From Methylobacillus flagellatus (GTDB lineage: Bacteria; Pseudomonadota; Gammaproteobacteria; Burkholderiales; Methylophilaceae), in the NCBI RefSeq assembly GCF_005502435.1, contig NZ_SCOU01000004.1:186001-250000 (forward strand): 64,000 nt of DNA. The letters are read 5' to 3'. Shown here one piece after another: positions 52,546 through 61,296 of the stretch; the stretch's first letter is position 1, and every line of letters begins with the position of its first letter. Made by a program: the position numbers and the translations under genes. The notes under the pieces were generated by a model that saw only the letters and a program-made list of their open reading frames with translations, was not told the DNA's origin and did not search any database.

Positions 52546-55374
52546 CTATGCTGTGATGAATTGATTGCCTGTTGCCAAGCTCTCAAAACTGCTCACGACA
52601 CCGACCAGGGTGACGACGGTAAAAGCGTCTCCTGCGCCCGCACCATCTGCATCGAACATGATGGTGGTGTCGATGCCGTTATCGCTTACGAGCAAGAACT
52701 CGTCTAGATTCGTGCCATCGAAACCGGTCGCGTCCGCCAGTAGTGCACTAAAGTCCAGAGTATCTGCAGCCTCAAAAGTAATGATGCGGTCACTGCCTGT
52801 GCTGGAATCGAACACGAAACTGTCAGCCCCGCCCCCGCCAATGTAGCTGTCATTGCCAGCCCCGCCGGTGAGCAGGTCATTGCCGGCTCCGCCCACCAGG
52901 AAATCGTCACCATCACCGCCGATGAGCACATCATTACCGGCCCCGGCATTGATGTAGTAGTTGTCAGTTTCACCGGTTTCATCGAAGGTGTCATCACCGT
53001 TGGTGCCCAAGGTGGCCACATTGAACTGGTCACCACGGCCGACACCGGATACGAGATCGCGAACATCCAATGTGGTGCCTGTGGCTGCTACGATGCTGAT
53101 GCCTTCGTCATCGGCTCGGGCGATATTGTCACTGAGGTTACCCAAAGCATCCTCAGCCTGCAGTCGTACTGCAAGACCACCGTCCTGATTGGCCAGCATG
53201 CCGCCATCGTTGACGCTGCCGTTACCGACTTCGGCGCTGGTGAAGGTGACACGTATCTGACTGGCACCGGACGCGGATATGTTGAACACGTCATCACCCG
53301 CACCGCCGATGAAACTGTCTGTGCCGCCGGTAACCAGATCATAGCTCTCGACCACATCGTTTCCGCCGCCGCCGACGGCCAGGTCATCTCCAGCACCACC
53401 ACGGAACACATCATCGCCTGCACCACCATTGGCGTAGATGTTGCCAGTGAAGGCCGGGTCTATGGTGTTGAACAGGTCTGCGCCCGACGTACCAAGGACA
53501 GCCAGATTGAAACGATCGCCACGCTGAGTCCCTGAAATGTCGCGTACATCAAAGCTGGTGCCTTCTGCTGCGATAAAGATGATACCTTCGTCATCTGCAC
53601 GTCCGAGGTTACCAGTCACGGTATCTATGGCATCTTCTGCCTGAATGCGCACTGCAAGGCCGCCATCCTGGCCCATCACCATGCCACTCTCGGTGGCACT
53701 GCCGTTGCCGACTTCGCTGCTGGTGAAGGTGAGGCGTATCTGGGTCGCACCTGTGGAGGCAAGGTTGACCAAGTCGATGTCTGCTCCCAGGTCGATCTGG
53801 TCAGCCCCGTCGGTAGCCAAGTTGTAAGCAGCGATGCTGTCGCTGCCGTTGCCACCCAGAATATTGTCATTACCGCCACCGCCAATAAAGCTATCGTTGC
53901 CGTCGCCACCTGCCAGCATATCGTCACCAGCACCGCCTACCAGGAAATCGTCCCCATCACCGCCGGTAATGGAGTCATTGCCGGCGCCGCCATTGATATA
54001 GTAGTTCTCCGATTCGCCGCTCTCATCGAAGCTATCGCCTGCGTTCGTGCCTAGGGTCACCACATTGAACTGGTCGCCACGGGCTGCGCCAGTCTGAAAG
54101 TCGCGCACATCAAAGGTCGTACCTTCAGCAGCGATAAACGAGATCCCTTCATCGTCTGCGCGCCCCAGTGTACCAGTCAGGTTCCCCATGCCATCTTCGG
54201 CTTGCAGGCGCACGGCCAGACCATCTCGTGCAGCATTGACTTTATCGTAAGGTGTGCCGGGGTTGGCTGGGGTGGTGCTTGAGCCGTCACCGTTGCCAAC
54301 TTGACCGCTGACGAAGCTGATGCGAATCTGACTCGCACTGCCAGCGCTCAGGTTCACTTCATCTAGGCCGCTGCCCAAGTTGATTTGGTCTGCACCATCG
54401 GTGGCGAGGTCGTAAGCCAGCACGGTGTCATCTCCGGAGCCGCCTTGAATGATGTTGTTCTTTGAATTGCCCTGAATGTTCAGATCTTCGCTCTGATTGC
54501 GAAGATCAATGTTCAGTTTGCGATTACCGCTAGCGATGATGTTCTCGATGCCCCTGAGTGCATCATCGCTGCTTGGTGCATAGTTGAAGCTGATCTCGAC
54601 GCTATCGTTGCCCTCTCCGCCGTCAACCTGGTCTAGATTTTTGCCTTGTACGATCACATCATCACCGCCGCCCGCGTTGATCTGGTCGCTCGCCTTGCCG
54701 CTGATGATGCGTTCGCTGCCATCGTTGCCGTTGATCACGAAGCTTTCATTCTGCTTGCTGAGGTCTAGCGTGATGTCGCCCGCTACGGCATCCACAGAGA
54801 CGGTCTCTACCCCGCTAAGGCGACCGTTCCCCGCTGCGACGAAATCATTAGTCACTACCAGTTGATCGTTGCCCTCGCCACCATCGATTTTATCGCTTGC
54901 ATCTGCGATGATGGTGTCGTTTCCCCTGCCGGCACGGATGATGTCCAAGCCTGCCCCTGCGATCAGCAGGTTATTGCCGTCATTGCCAAGCATCGTAAAG
55001 CGTTCGGATTGTCCACTAAGGTCGATGTCGATGGCGTCTGAGCCGCTGGCCGCACGCACGATCTCAATATTGACCAGTCTGTCGTCATTGAACGGGGCTG
55101 CATTCCCGAGCCTGAGTTCCAATACATCTTTGTTGCCGTTGCCGCCATCGATATCGTCTGCGCCATCACCCAGGATCAGGTCATTGCTGTTGCCGCCTTG
55201 CAGATTGTCTGCGCCGTTTGCGCCGATCAGCGTGTCTTTACCATTGCCGCCGATCAATGTGTCATCGCCGGGCCCGCCGGTAATCATGTCGTTTCCGTTC
55301 AAGCCGTCGATGGTTTCACCGATTTCGGTTGTGTTGAGTATGTCGCTGCTATTGGTGGATGCCTGATTCGCCAT
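52546..55374 (-). CDS. Large RTX (hemolysin-type calcium-binding repeat) protein
   Basis: The acidic protein of 942 residues lacks cysteine and a Sec signal. The N-terminal 80 residues and several later blocks are RTX nonapeptides (GGNGKDTLIGANGADNLQGG, GGDGDDFLVGGAGDDMLAGG). Between them is a module in three diverged copies: QIR...VGNG, GLAVRLQAED, GRADDEGI, a DVRD turn and NYYINGGAGND. The C-terminus has DTLDFSALLADATGF and a hydrophobic tail, a type I secretion signal pattern. ATG 55374 has AAGGAGAGG upstream. No ABC exporter, membrane-fusion protein or TolC is in the window. Calcium binding and secretion follow from the family; function (adhesin, S-layer-like or other) is unknown. Confidence 0.88.
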   Translation of the reverse strand: MANQASTNSSDILNTTEIGETIDGLNGNDMITGGPGDDTLIGGNGKDTLIGANGADNLQGGNSNDLILGDGADDIDGGNGNKDVLELRLGNAAPFNDDRLVNIEIVRAASGSDAIDIDLSGQSERFTMLGNDGNNLLIAGAGLDIIRAGRGNDTIIADASDKIDGGEGNDQLVVTNDFVAAGNGRLSGVETVSVDAVAGDITLDLSKQNESFVINGNDGSERIISGKASDQINAGGGDDVIVQGKNLDQVDGGEGNDSVEISFNYAPSSDDALRGIENIIASGNRKLNIDLRNQSEDLNIQGNSKNNIIQGGSGDDTVLAYDLATDGADQINLGSGLDEVNLSAGSASQIRISFVSGQVGNGDGSSTTPANPGTPYDKVNAARDGLAVRLQAEDGMGNLTGTLGRADDEGISFIAAEGTTFDVRDFQTGAARGDQFNVVTLGTNAGDSFDESGESENYYINGGAGNDSITGGDGDDFLVGGAGDDMLAGGDGNDSFIGGGGNDNILGGNGSDSIAAYNLATDGADQIDLGADIDLVNLASTGATQIRLTFTSSEVGNGSATESGMVMGQDGGLAVRIQAEDAIDTVTGNLGRADDEGIIFIAAEGTSFDVRDISGTQRGDRFNLAVLGTSGADLFNTIDPAFTGNIYANGGAGDDVFRGGAGDDLAVGGGGNDVVESYDLVTGGTDSFIGGAGDDVFNISASGASQIRVTFTSAEVGNGSVNDGGMLANQDGGLAVRLQAEDALGNLSDNIARADDEGISIVAATGTTLDVRDLVSGVGRGDQFNVATLGTNGDDTFDETGETDNYYINAGAGNDVLIGGDGDDFLVGGAGNDLLTGGAGNDSYIGGGGADSFVFDSSTGSDRIITFEAADTLDFSALLADATGFDGTNLDEFLLVSDNGIDTTIMFDADGAGAGDAFTVVTLVGVVSSFESLATGNQFITA

Positions 55375-55463
55375 GCTGCCTCTCCTTAAGAACGTTGTAT
55401 TGCGTCAATTGGGGTCTACAAAACGTTGCCCCGTTCGTTATAGCTGCAATGATTAAGACAAGC

Positions 55464-55536
55464 CGGTTGACAACCCGGTGCGCATTTAAAACAAGTGCAA
55501 TTAATTTGCACTAAATGGATTAATACACAATTGTGT
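55464..55536. promoter_or_regulatory. Cluster of dyad symmetries upstream of the RTX gene
   Basis: Within 73 bp there are three dyads. CCGGTTG pairs with CAACCCGG (imperfect). AGTGCAA-TTAAT-TTGCACT (55494-55512) is a 7-bp dyad. ACACAATTGTGT (55525-55536) is a perfect 12-bp palindrome. They lie 90-160 bp before the RTX start and could be operators. The gap between the RTX start and rnpB otherwise shows no gene. Confidence 0.4.
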
Positions 55537-55667
55537 CAGTTAAACAATATGGTTGAGCAATCGACTGCCACCCAATGTGGAGCAATGTGCGCTGGATTGG
55601 GTTCCTTGATATACGGCTAAGACATGTAGGTGGATGCAGTCTGAGCGAGTTCGTCGCGGTGGCGTGT

Positions 55668-55673
55668 TAAAAT
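55668..55673 (+). promoter_or_regulatory. Candidate -10 element of rnpB
   Basis: TAAAAT lies 8 bp before the first paired base of the RNase P RNA. No good -35 is seen at the right distance. Confidence 0.4.
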
Positions 55674-55680
55674 CCGCCCA

Positions 55681-56008
55681 GAAGCTGGCCAGACAGTCGC
55701 TGCCCGAGTGATCGGGGAGAGGAAAGTCCGGGCTCCATAGAGCGGGATGACGGCTAACGGCCGTACGCCGTGAGGCGAGGAACAGGGCCACAGAGACGAG
55801 TAAATCGCAGTTCGCTGCGATGGATGTGAAACGCGGTAACCTCCATCCGGAGCAAGACCAAATAGGCTGGCATTTCACTTCGGTGATAAGGCGTGGCTCG
55901 CGCTGCCAGCGGGTAGGTTGCTTGAGTGCACGAGCAATCGTGCGCCTAGAGGAATGACTGTCGCTCGCAGCGATGCGAGGCACAGAACCCGGCTTACCGG
56001 CCAGCTTC
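55681..56008 (+). ncRNA. rnpB: RNase P RNA, bacterial class A
   Basis: This is the catalytic RNA that matures tRNA 5' ends. The ends pair (GAAGCTGGCC at 55681 with GGCCAGCTTC ending at 56008) to form helix P1. Hallmark segments follow in order: GAGGAAAGTCCGGGCTCC, the J5/15-like GAGCAAGACCAAATAGG, AGAGGAATGACTG and ACAGAACCCGGCTTA. The length of about 328 bases is normal for class A. The exact 3' end after TTCTTTCTTT is not fixed. It lies between the RTX gene and the mraZ cluster. Confidence 0.96.
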
Positions 56009-56346
56009 TTTCTTTATGATGATCTTCGCCAGATATTTCTCAGGCTTAATCTCTTGGTCAGATATCCATCTTCTGGTTAGGTATCTCCTGATGTTTTCTG
56101 ATATTTCCTGATCCTGTTTTCCGGGTTCTTCACGGTTTTCTCGCTGGTTTTCTCCATGGGGCTTGCTGATATTCATCTTTTTGGGCAGCGGGCTGCTGCC
56201 CGGTCCCCACGATCAAGCACATCCTAGCTTGTTCTCATAAAGCACTTTCACTTGCAGGGCTATCTTGTTATTTTCTAACGACAAATTATTAATTAACAAA
56301 ATCCGCTAAGTCATTGTCCTGTAAAGGAAAAATCATCAAAAAGAGC
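56009..56346. other. Intergenic region between rnpB and the mraZ promoter, no gene seen
   Basis: The first 150 bp are pyrimidine-rich on the + strand, with degenerate near-repeats of TCTTCTGGTTAGGTATCTC type and of GTTTTCTCGCTGG type. The rest is AT-rich (TTATTAATTAACAAAATCC). A 60-codon minus frame here has no features of a protein. Confidence 0.5.
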
Positions 56347-56375
56347 TTGCCTGGCTCATTTTTTTTATCTATAGT
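56347..56375 (+). promoter_or_regulatory. Predicted sigma70 promoter of the mraZ (dcw) cluster
   Basis: TTGCCT (56347-56352), 17 bp and TATAGT (56370-56375) are close to consensus, with a T-run in the spacer. Transcription would start near 56382, directly in front of the MraZ repeats. Confidence 0.65.
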
Positions 56376-56384
56376 GGCTAGCAG

Positions 56385-56414
56385 TGGGAAATTGTGGGAA
56401 ATTGTGTTGAATTG
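56385..56414 (+). promoter_or_regulatory. MraZ operator: tandem 10-bp TGGGA repeats
   Basis: TGGGAAATTG occurs twice in a row, followed by TGTTGAATTG as a degraded third copy. MraZ is known to bind closely spaced TGGG-type direct repeats upstream of its own gene, so this is the autoregulatory site, placed at about +4 to +33. Confidence 0.8.
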
Positions 56415-56476
56415 AAATGTCGATTCTGCTGCAGCTTCCCAACTTGGCTAGTGTCATTAAGGGATAAAACGAGCGC

Positions 56477-56923
56477 ATGTTTCGCGGTGCAACATCACTG
56501 AATCTGGATGCCAAAGGCAGGCTGGTCATACCTGCCCGGCACCGTGATGCGCTGTTCACGCAAAGTGCCGGCCAGCTGGTGTTGACCGCGCACCCGCACC
56601 GCTGCCTGTTGCTGTATCCGCAGCCTGCCTGGGAGCCTATCCAGGCCAAGCTGATGTCGCTGTCCAGCTTCGATCGTCAATCCAGTGCCTTGCAGCGTTT
56701 GCTGGTCGGTCATGCCGAAGACATGAACCTGGATGCGGCTGGCCGTCTGCTGGTGTCGCCGGTGCTGCGTGACTTTGCCGCACTGGACAAGCAGGTGATG
56801 CTGGTGGGGCAGGGCTCGCATTTCGAGCTGTGGAACCCGGATGCCTTGCGCCAGCACATGGACAAGCTGATCGGCGACGAGCCTGTGGATCTTCCTGCCG
56901 AACTGGATGGGTTCTCGCTGTGA
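56477..56923 (+). CDS. mraZ: MraZ transcriptional regulator
   Basis: The 148-residue protein has two AbrB-like SpoVT repeats. The first is [20 protein letters not shown] with RHRD; the second is [20 protein letters not shown]. The two DxxGR signatures are the DNA-binding loops. MraZ represses the division/cell-wall cluster it heads. It overlaps rsmH by GTGA. Confidence 0.96.
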   Translation: MFRGATSLNLDAKGRLVIPARHRDALFTQSAGQLVLTAHPHRCLLLYPQPAWEPIQAKLMSLSSFDRQSSALQRLLVGHAEDMNLDAAGRLLVSPVLRDFAALDKQVMLVGQGSHFELWNPDALRQHMDKLIGDEPVDLPAELDGFSL

Positions 56924-57858
56924 GCGCCAGCGCTCAGCATGTCACGGTGTTACTGGATGAAGCAGTGGACGCGTTGGCAATCAAACCCGATGGTCGTTAT
57001 GTAGACGCCACCTTCGGTCGTGGCGGGCATAGTCGGCGCATCCTGGAGCGCTTGTCTGCCAGTGGTCGGCTGCTGGCCATGGACCGGGACCTGGCGGCTG
57101 TCGAGGCGGCGGCTGCCATCGCAGACCCGCGCTTTCAGATCGTGCACAGCCCGTTCTCGGCGCTCGGCGATGTGCTGGCCGCACAAGGCTGGCCAGCCGC
57201 TGACGGCATCCTGCTCGATCTTGGCATCTCTTCCCCGCAAATAGACGAAGCCGCGCGCGGCTTCAGTTTCCGTTTCGATGCGCCGCTAGATATGCGCATG
57301 GACCAAAGTCGCGGCCAGACGGCCGCAGAATTCCTCGCAGAAGTTTCCGAACAGCAATTAACACAGGTGATCAAAGATTATGGTGAAGAACGGTTTGCTC
57401 GGCAGATTGCAAGGGCGCTTGTTGCGGTACGCACGGCTGGCGGCGCTGTCACCACAACCGGCCAGCTTGCCAAAGTCGTCGCCGGGGCGGTTCGCAAGGC
57501 TGAGCCTGGGCAGGACCCAGCGACGCGTACCTTTCAAGCTCTACGGATTTTCATCAATCAGGAACTTGACCAACTTGCGCTAGTGCTGCCGCAGTGCCTG
57601 ACCAGCCTGGCTGCTGGTGGGCGGCTGGCCGTGATCAGCTTCCATTCGCTGGAGGATCGCACCGTCAAGCATTTCATCCGTGATGAGCAGGACCGCGATG
57701 CCTTGCCGTCGCGTTTCCCGGTGCGTGCCGCCGAGCTGCCTCAGCCACGTTTGCGTGCCATCGGCCGTGCCATCAAGCCGGGCGCGGATGAAGTGCGCCG
57801 CAATCCACGTTCGCGCAGTGCGGTGATGCGTGTCGCCGAGCGCACGGAGGTGGCGTGA
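56920..57858 (+). CDS. rsmH: 16S rRNA N4-methyltransferase (C1402)
   Basis: The roughly 312-residue protein has [34 protein letters not shown] (SAM site), [36 protein letters not shown] and [21 protein letters not shown] 56920 overlaps the mraZ stop and gives the usual N-terminus; the longer frame runs inside mraZ. With RsmI it modifies the same nucleotide, C1402; both genes happen to be in this window. Confidence 0.96.
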   Translation: MSASAQHVTVLLDEAVDALAIKPDGRYVDATFGRGGHSRRILERLSASGRLLAMDRDLAAVEAAAAIADPRFQIVHSPFSALGDVLAAQGWPAADGILLDLGISSPQIDEAARGFSFRFDAPLDMRMDQSRGQTAAEFLAEVSEQQLTQVIKDYGEERFARQIARALVAVRTAGGAVTTTGQLAKVVAGAVRKAEPGQDPATRTFQALRIFINQELDQLALVLPQCLTSLAAGGRLAVISFHSLEDRTVKHFIRDEQDRDALPSRFPVRAAELPQPRLRAIGRAIKPGADEVRRNPRSRSAVMRVAERTEVA

Positions 57859-58136
57859 TGACCCAGTTCAACCTGATGCTGTTCGGTGTACTGATCGTGT
57901 TGTCGCTGGCCACGGTGGCGGGTCAGCATCAGGCGCGCAAACATTACTTCGAGCTTGAGCAGCAACAGCAGGCCGCCCGCCAGTACGAGGTGGAGTGGGG
58001 TCAGCTGCAGCTGGAACAGAACACTTGGGCCACGCATGCCCGCATCGAGCAGATCGCCAGTCAGGCTTTGAAGATGCGCGTGCCCGATGACCACAGTATC
58101 CAGGTGGTGCCCGCTACTACAGGGGCGCAGCCATGA
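57858..58136 (+). CDS. ftsL: Cell division protein FtsL
   Basis: The 92-residue protein has one N-terminal membrane helix (FNLMLFGVLIVLSLATVAG). A periplasmic coiled coil follows (HYFELEQQQQAARQYEVEW and beyond), as expected of FtsL, which joins FtsB and FtsQ. Its ATG shares a base with the rsmH stop (TGATG), and it overlaps ftsI by ATGA. Identification rests on shape and position more than on sequence. Confidence 0.92.
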   Translation: MTQFNLMLFGVLIVLSLATVAGQHQARKHYFELEQQQQAARQYEVEWGQLQLEQNTWATHARIEQIASQALKMRVPDDHSIQVVPATTGAQP

Positions 58137-59860
58137 TGCGCATGGCACAGCATGAAGTGGTCAGACTGCCGGCCTGGCGCAGGCGCGTGCTGCTGGTGGT
58201 GGTGCTGATGGGCTTCGCCGTGCTGCTGGGGCGCAGTGTCTATCTGCAAAGTACCCACAAAGTCTTTCTGCAAAAGGAAGGCGATGCGCGTTACAGCCGT
58301 CCGCTGGTATTGCCTGCGCACCGCGGCATGATCACCGACCGCCAGGGCAGCCCACTGGCGATCAGCACCCCGGTGGAATCGATCTGGGCCAATCCGTCCG
58401 ATGTGCAGATGACCCCCAAGCAGTTGCAGCAGTTGGCGGGCCTGCTGGACCTCAAATCTGCCGATATCCAGAAGAAGCTCAGCAATCAGCAGCGCGAGTT
58501 CGCCTACCTCAAGCGCCGTGTGTCGCCCGCCTTGGCCAATCAGGTGATGGGGCTGGGCATCCCGGGTATTTTCATGCAGCGGGAATACCGTCGTTACTAT
58601 CCGGCTGCGGAAGTGGCTGCGCATCTGGTGGGCTTCACCGGTGTGGATGGTGACGGCAAGGAAGGCTTCGAGCTGGCCCAGCAGGACTGGTTGTCAGGCA
58701 AGGCCGGCAGCCGCCGTGTCATCAAGGACAGGCAAGGCCGCATCGTCGATGACCTGGAGGCGGTCAAGGTGCCGCAGGACGGGCGCGACCTGGTGTTGTC
58801 CATCGATTCCAAGATCCAGTACCTGGCTTATCGTGAGCTGCTGGCCGCGGTCAAGACGCACAAGGCCAAGGCCGGTGCGGCGGTGGTGCTGGATGCCAAG
58901 ACCGGCGAGGTGCTGGCCATGGTCAATGTGCCTACCTACAACCCCAACAATCCGGTCAAGCTGGAAGGCCGTGCACGTAACCGTGCCGTGGTGGATATCT
59001 TCGAGCCAGGTTCCACGTTGAAGCCATTCACGGCCGCCGCCGCGCTGGACCTGGGCACTTACCGTGCCGACACGCAGATCGAGACCGCCCCCGGCTTCTT
59101 CAAGGTGGGGCGTGCCACCATCCGTGACGTGCATCCGCAGGGGCTGATCTCGGTGGCTGAAGTCATCCAGAAATCCTCCAATGTGGGCGCCGCCAAGATG
59201 GGCTTGTCCATGCAGCCGCAGCACCTGTGGGGGGTGTTCAACCAGCTTGGCCTGGGGCGTCCTACCAACATCGGCTTTCCAGGTGAGGCCAGTGGCAAGC
59301 TGCGCGCCTACAAGAGCTGGCGCCCGATCGAGCAGGCCACCATGTCCTATGGCTATGGTATCAGCCTGACCCTGTTGCAACTGGCACGTGCTTACACCGT
59401 GTTCGCCAACCAGGGTGAGTTGCTGCCGGTGTCGCTGGTCAAGCTCAAGCAGCCGGCACTAGGTCAGCAGATCTTCACGGCAAGGACCACGTCCAGCGTG
59501 CTGAGCATGATGGAGATGGCCGTGCAGGCAGGAGGCACCGCGCCCAAGGCGCAGATCGCCGGTTATCGAGTGGCTGGCAAAACTGGTACCGCACACAAGC
59601 TGGGGGCTGAGGGTTACGAGGGCAAGCGTTATGTGTCCTCTTTTGTCGGGATGGCGCCAGCTTCCAATCCGCGCCTGATCATGGCAGTGATGATAGACGA
59701 TCCCAGCAACGGCCAGCATTACGGTGGTGCGGTGGCCGCGCCCGTATTCAGCGGTGTGATGGCACCAGCGCTGCGCCTGCTCGGCATTCCGCAGGACGCG
59801 CCCAACAACAACATCGTGATCCCGCCTGAACAGGCTGTCGAAGTGAAGGAGATGGTGTGA
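58133..59860 (+). CDS. ftsI: Septal peptidoglycan transpeptidase (PBP3)
   Basis: The roughly 575-residue protein has an N-terminal membrane anchor (VLLVVVLMGFAVLLGRSVYL) and a non-penicillin-binding pedestal with PAHRGMITDRQGSPLAIS. In the transpeptidase domain, EPGSTLKPFTAAAALD holds the active Ser, KSSNVGAAKM the SxN motif and VAGKTGTAHKLG the KTG motif. It ends after SGVMAPALRLLGIPQDAP without the long tail of some species. Confidence 0.96.
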   Translation: MMRMAQHEVVRLPAWRRRVLLVVVLMGFAVLLGRSVYLQSTHKVFLQKEGDARYSRPLVLPAHRGMITDRQGSPLAISTPVESIWANPSDVQMTPKQLQQLAGLLDLKSADIQKKLSNQQREFAYLKRRVSPALANQVMGLGIPGIFMQREYRRYYPAAEVAAHLVGFTGVDGDGKEGFELAQQDWLSGKAGSRRVIKDRQGRIVDDLEAVKVPQDGRDLVLSIDSKIQYLAYRELLAAVKTHKAKAGAAVVLDAKTGEVLAMVNVPTYNPNNPVKLEGRARNRAVVDIFEPGSTLKPFTAAAALDLGTYRADTQIETAPGFFKVGRATIRDVHPQGLISVAEVIQKSSNVGAAKMGLSMQPQHLWGVFNQLGLGRPTNIGFPGEASGKLRAYKSWRPIEQATMSYGYGISLTLLQLARAYTVFANQGELLPVSLVKLKQPALGQQIFTARTTSSVLSMMEMAVQAGGTAPKAQIAGYRVAGKTGTAHKLGAEGYEGKRYVSSFVGMAPASNPRLIMAVMIDDPSNGQHYGGAVAAPVFSGVMAPALRLLGIPQDAPNNNIVIPPEQAVEVKEMV

Positions 59861-61296
59861 GTACGCCACTCGACAGACTGCGTGCACTCGGCCTGAATAT
59901 CCGGGGCATCACGGCGGACAGCCGTCAGGTACGTCCGGGCAGCCTGTTCCTGGCCTACCCGGGGGAGCATGTGGACGGCAGACGCTATATCGAAGCGGCC
60001 CTGCGTCAGGGCGCTAGCGCCGTGTTGTGGGAAGAAGCCGATGCTGATACCGGGTTGGGTAAAGGCCTGCCCGGCTTTGGCGTGCGCGATCTGCGCATGC
60101 AGGCTGGCCAGTTGGCCGATGCCTTCTACCAGCAGCCTTCCACGCAGCTGCATATGGTGGGCGTCACCGGCACCAACGGCAAAACCTCGTGCAGTCACTG
60201 GCTGGCGCAGGCGATGAGCGCACTCGGTCACCCCACCGCCGTGGTCGGTACGCTGGGCAACGGCTTTCCGGGGGCGCTGGAAGCCGCCATCAACACCACG
60301 CCAGACCCCATCCTGCTGCACGGCATGCTGGCGGACTATCTGGCGCGCGGCGCGCATGGCGTGGCCATGGAAGTCTCCTCGCACGGCCTGGATCAAGGCC
60401 GTGTCAACGGTGTGCATTTCGATGTGGCGGTGCTGACCAACCTCACGCGCGACCATCTGGATTATCACGGCGACATGGCGGCCTACGCCGCCGCCAAGCG
60501 CAAGCTGTTCGACTGGCCCGGCCTGACCAAGCGCGTCCTCAATCTGGACGATGCCTTTGGTGCCAGCTTGTATCGCGAACTCAGTGCGGCTGGCCATGCC
60601 GTGTTGGGTTACGGCTTGCAGCAGGGTGAAGTGCGTGGCAGCAGGCTGCAATTGAGCGAACAGGGCATGGTGCTGGATGTGGACACGCCGTATGGGCATG
60701 CGCAACTGCAAGCCGCGCTGCTGGGGCGTTTCAACGCCAGCAATCTGCTGGCCGTGCTGGCCACCTTGCTGGTGTCCGGCGTGGAGCTGGATGCGGCGGT
60801 CGAGGTGCTGGGGCAGGTGCAGGCGGTGCCTGGCCGCATGCAGCGATACGGCGGCGGCGCACAGCCGCTGGTGGTGGTGGATTATGCCCATACGCCGGAT
60901 GCGCTGGACAACGTGTTGAACACCTTGCGTATCCAGACTTCTGGTCAGCTGATCTGCGTGTTCGGCTGCGGTGGTAACCGCGACCGTGGCAAACGCAGCC
61001 TGATGGCGGAGGTCGCCAGTCGCCTTGCCGACCGTGTGGTGCTCACCTCGGACAACCCGCGTGATGAAGCGCCCGACGCCATCATTGCCGATGCACTGCC
61101 CAGCCTGCAAGGCAAGGAAGCGCTGATCGAGCCGGAGCGTGCCGCCGCCATCCGCGCCGCCATCGCCATGGCGGTGGCTGGCGATACGGTGCTGGTGGCA
61201 GGCAAGGGCCATGAGGATTATCAGGAGATCGCAGGCGTGCGTTATCCCTTCAGCGATGCCGCGGTGGTGCGTCTGGCCTTGGGGGAGCGCACATGA
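59857..61296 (+). CDS. murE: UDP-MurNAc-tripeptide synthetase
   Basis: MurE adds meso-diaminopimelate to the muramyl dipeptide. The roughly 479-residue protein has ITADSRQVRPGSLFLAYPGE, the ATP site VGVTGTNGKTSCSHWLAQAM, VAMEVSSHGLDQGRVNGV, VVVDYAHTPDALDNVL, FGCGGNRDRGKR and LTSDNPRDEAPDAI. The last of these contains the DNPR motif that selects diaminopimelate. GTG 59857 overlaps the ftsI stop. Confidence 0.96.
   Translation: MSTPLDRLRALGLNIRGITADSRQVRPGSLFLAYPGEHVDGRRYIEAALRQGASAVLWEEADADTGLGKGLPGFGVRDLRMQAGQLADAFYQQPSTQLHMVGVTGTNGKTSCSHWLAQAMSALGHPTAVVGTLGNGFPGALEAAINTTPDPILLHGMLADYLARGAHGVAMEVSSHGLDQGRVNGVHFDVAVLTNLTRDHLDYHGDMAAYAAAKRKLFDWPGLTKRVLNLDDAFGASLYRELSAAGHAVLGYGLQQGEVRGSRLQLSEQGMVLDVDTPYGHAQLQAALLGRFNASNLLAVLATLLVSGVELDAAVEVLGQVQAVPGRMQRYGGGAQPLVVVDYAHTPDALDNVLNTLRIQTSGQLICVFGCGGNRDRGKRSLMAEVASRLADRVVLTSDNPRDEAPDAIIADALPSLQGKEALIEPERAAAIRAAIAMAVAGDTVLVAGKGHEDYQEIAGVRYPFSDAAVVRLALGERT

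Noticed and set aside
55540-55983. 147-codon minus frame opposite rnpB
   Set aside because: It lies on the complement of the RNase P RNA, whose conserved sequence and helices explain the region.
55994-56176. 60-codon minus frame between rnpB and mraZ
   Set aside because: The Lys/Glu-rich translation comes from pyrimidine-rich repeats on the other strand; no ribosome site or homology.
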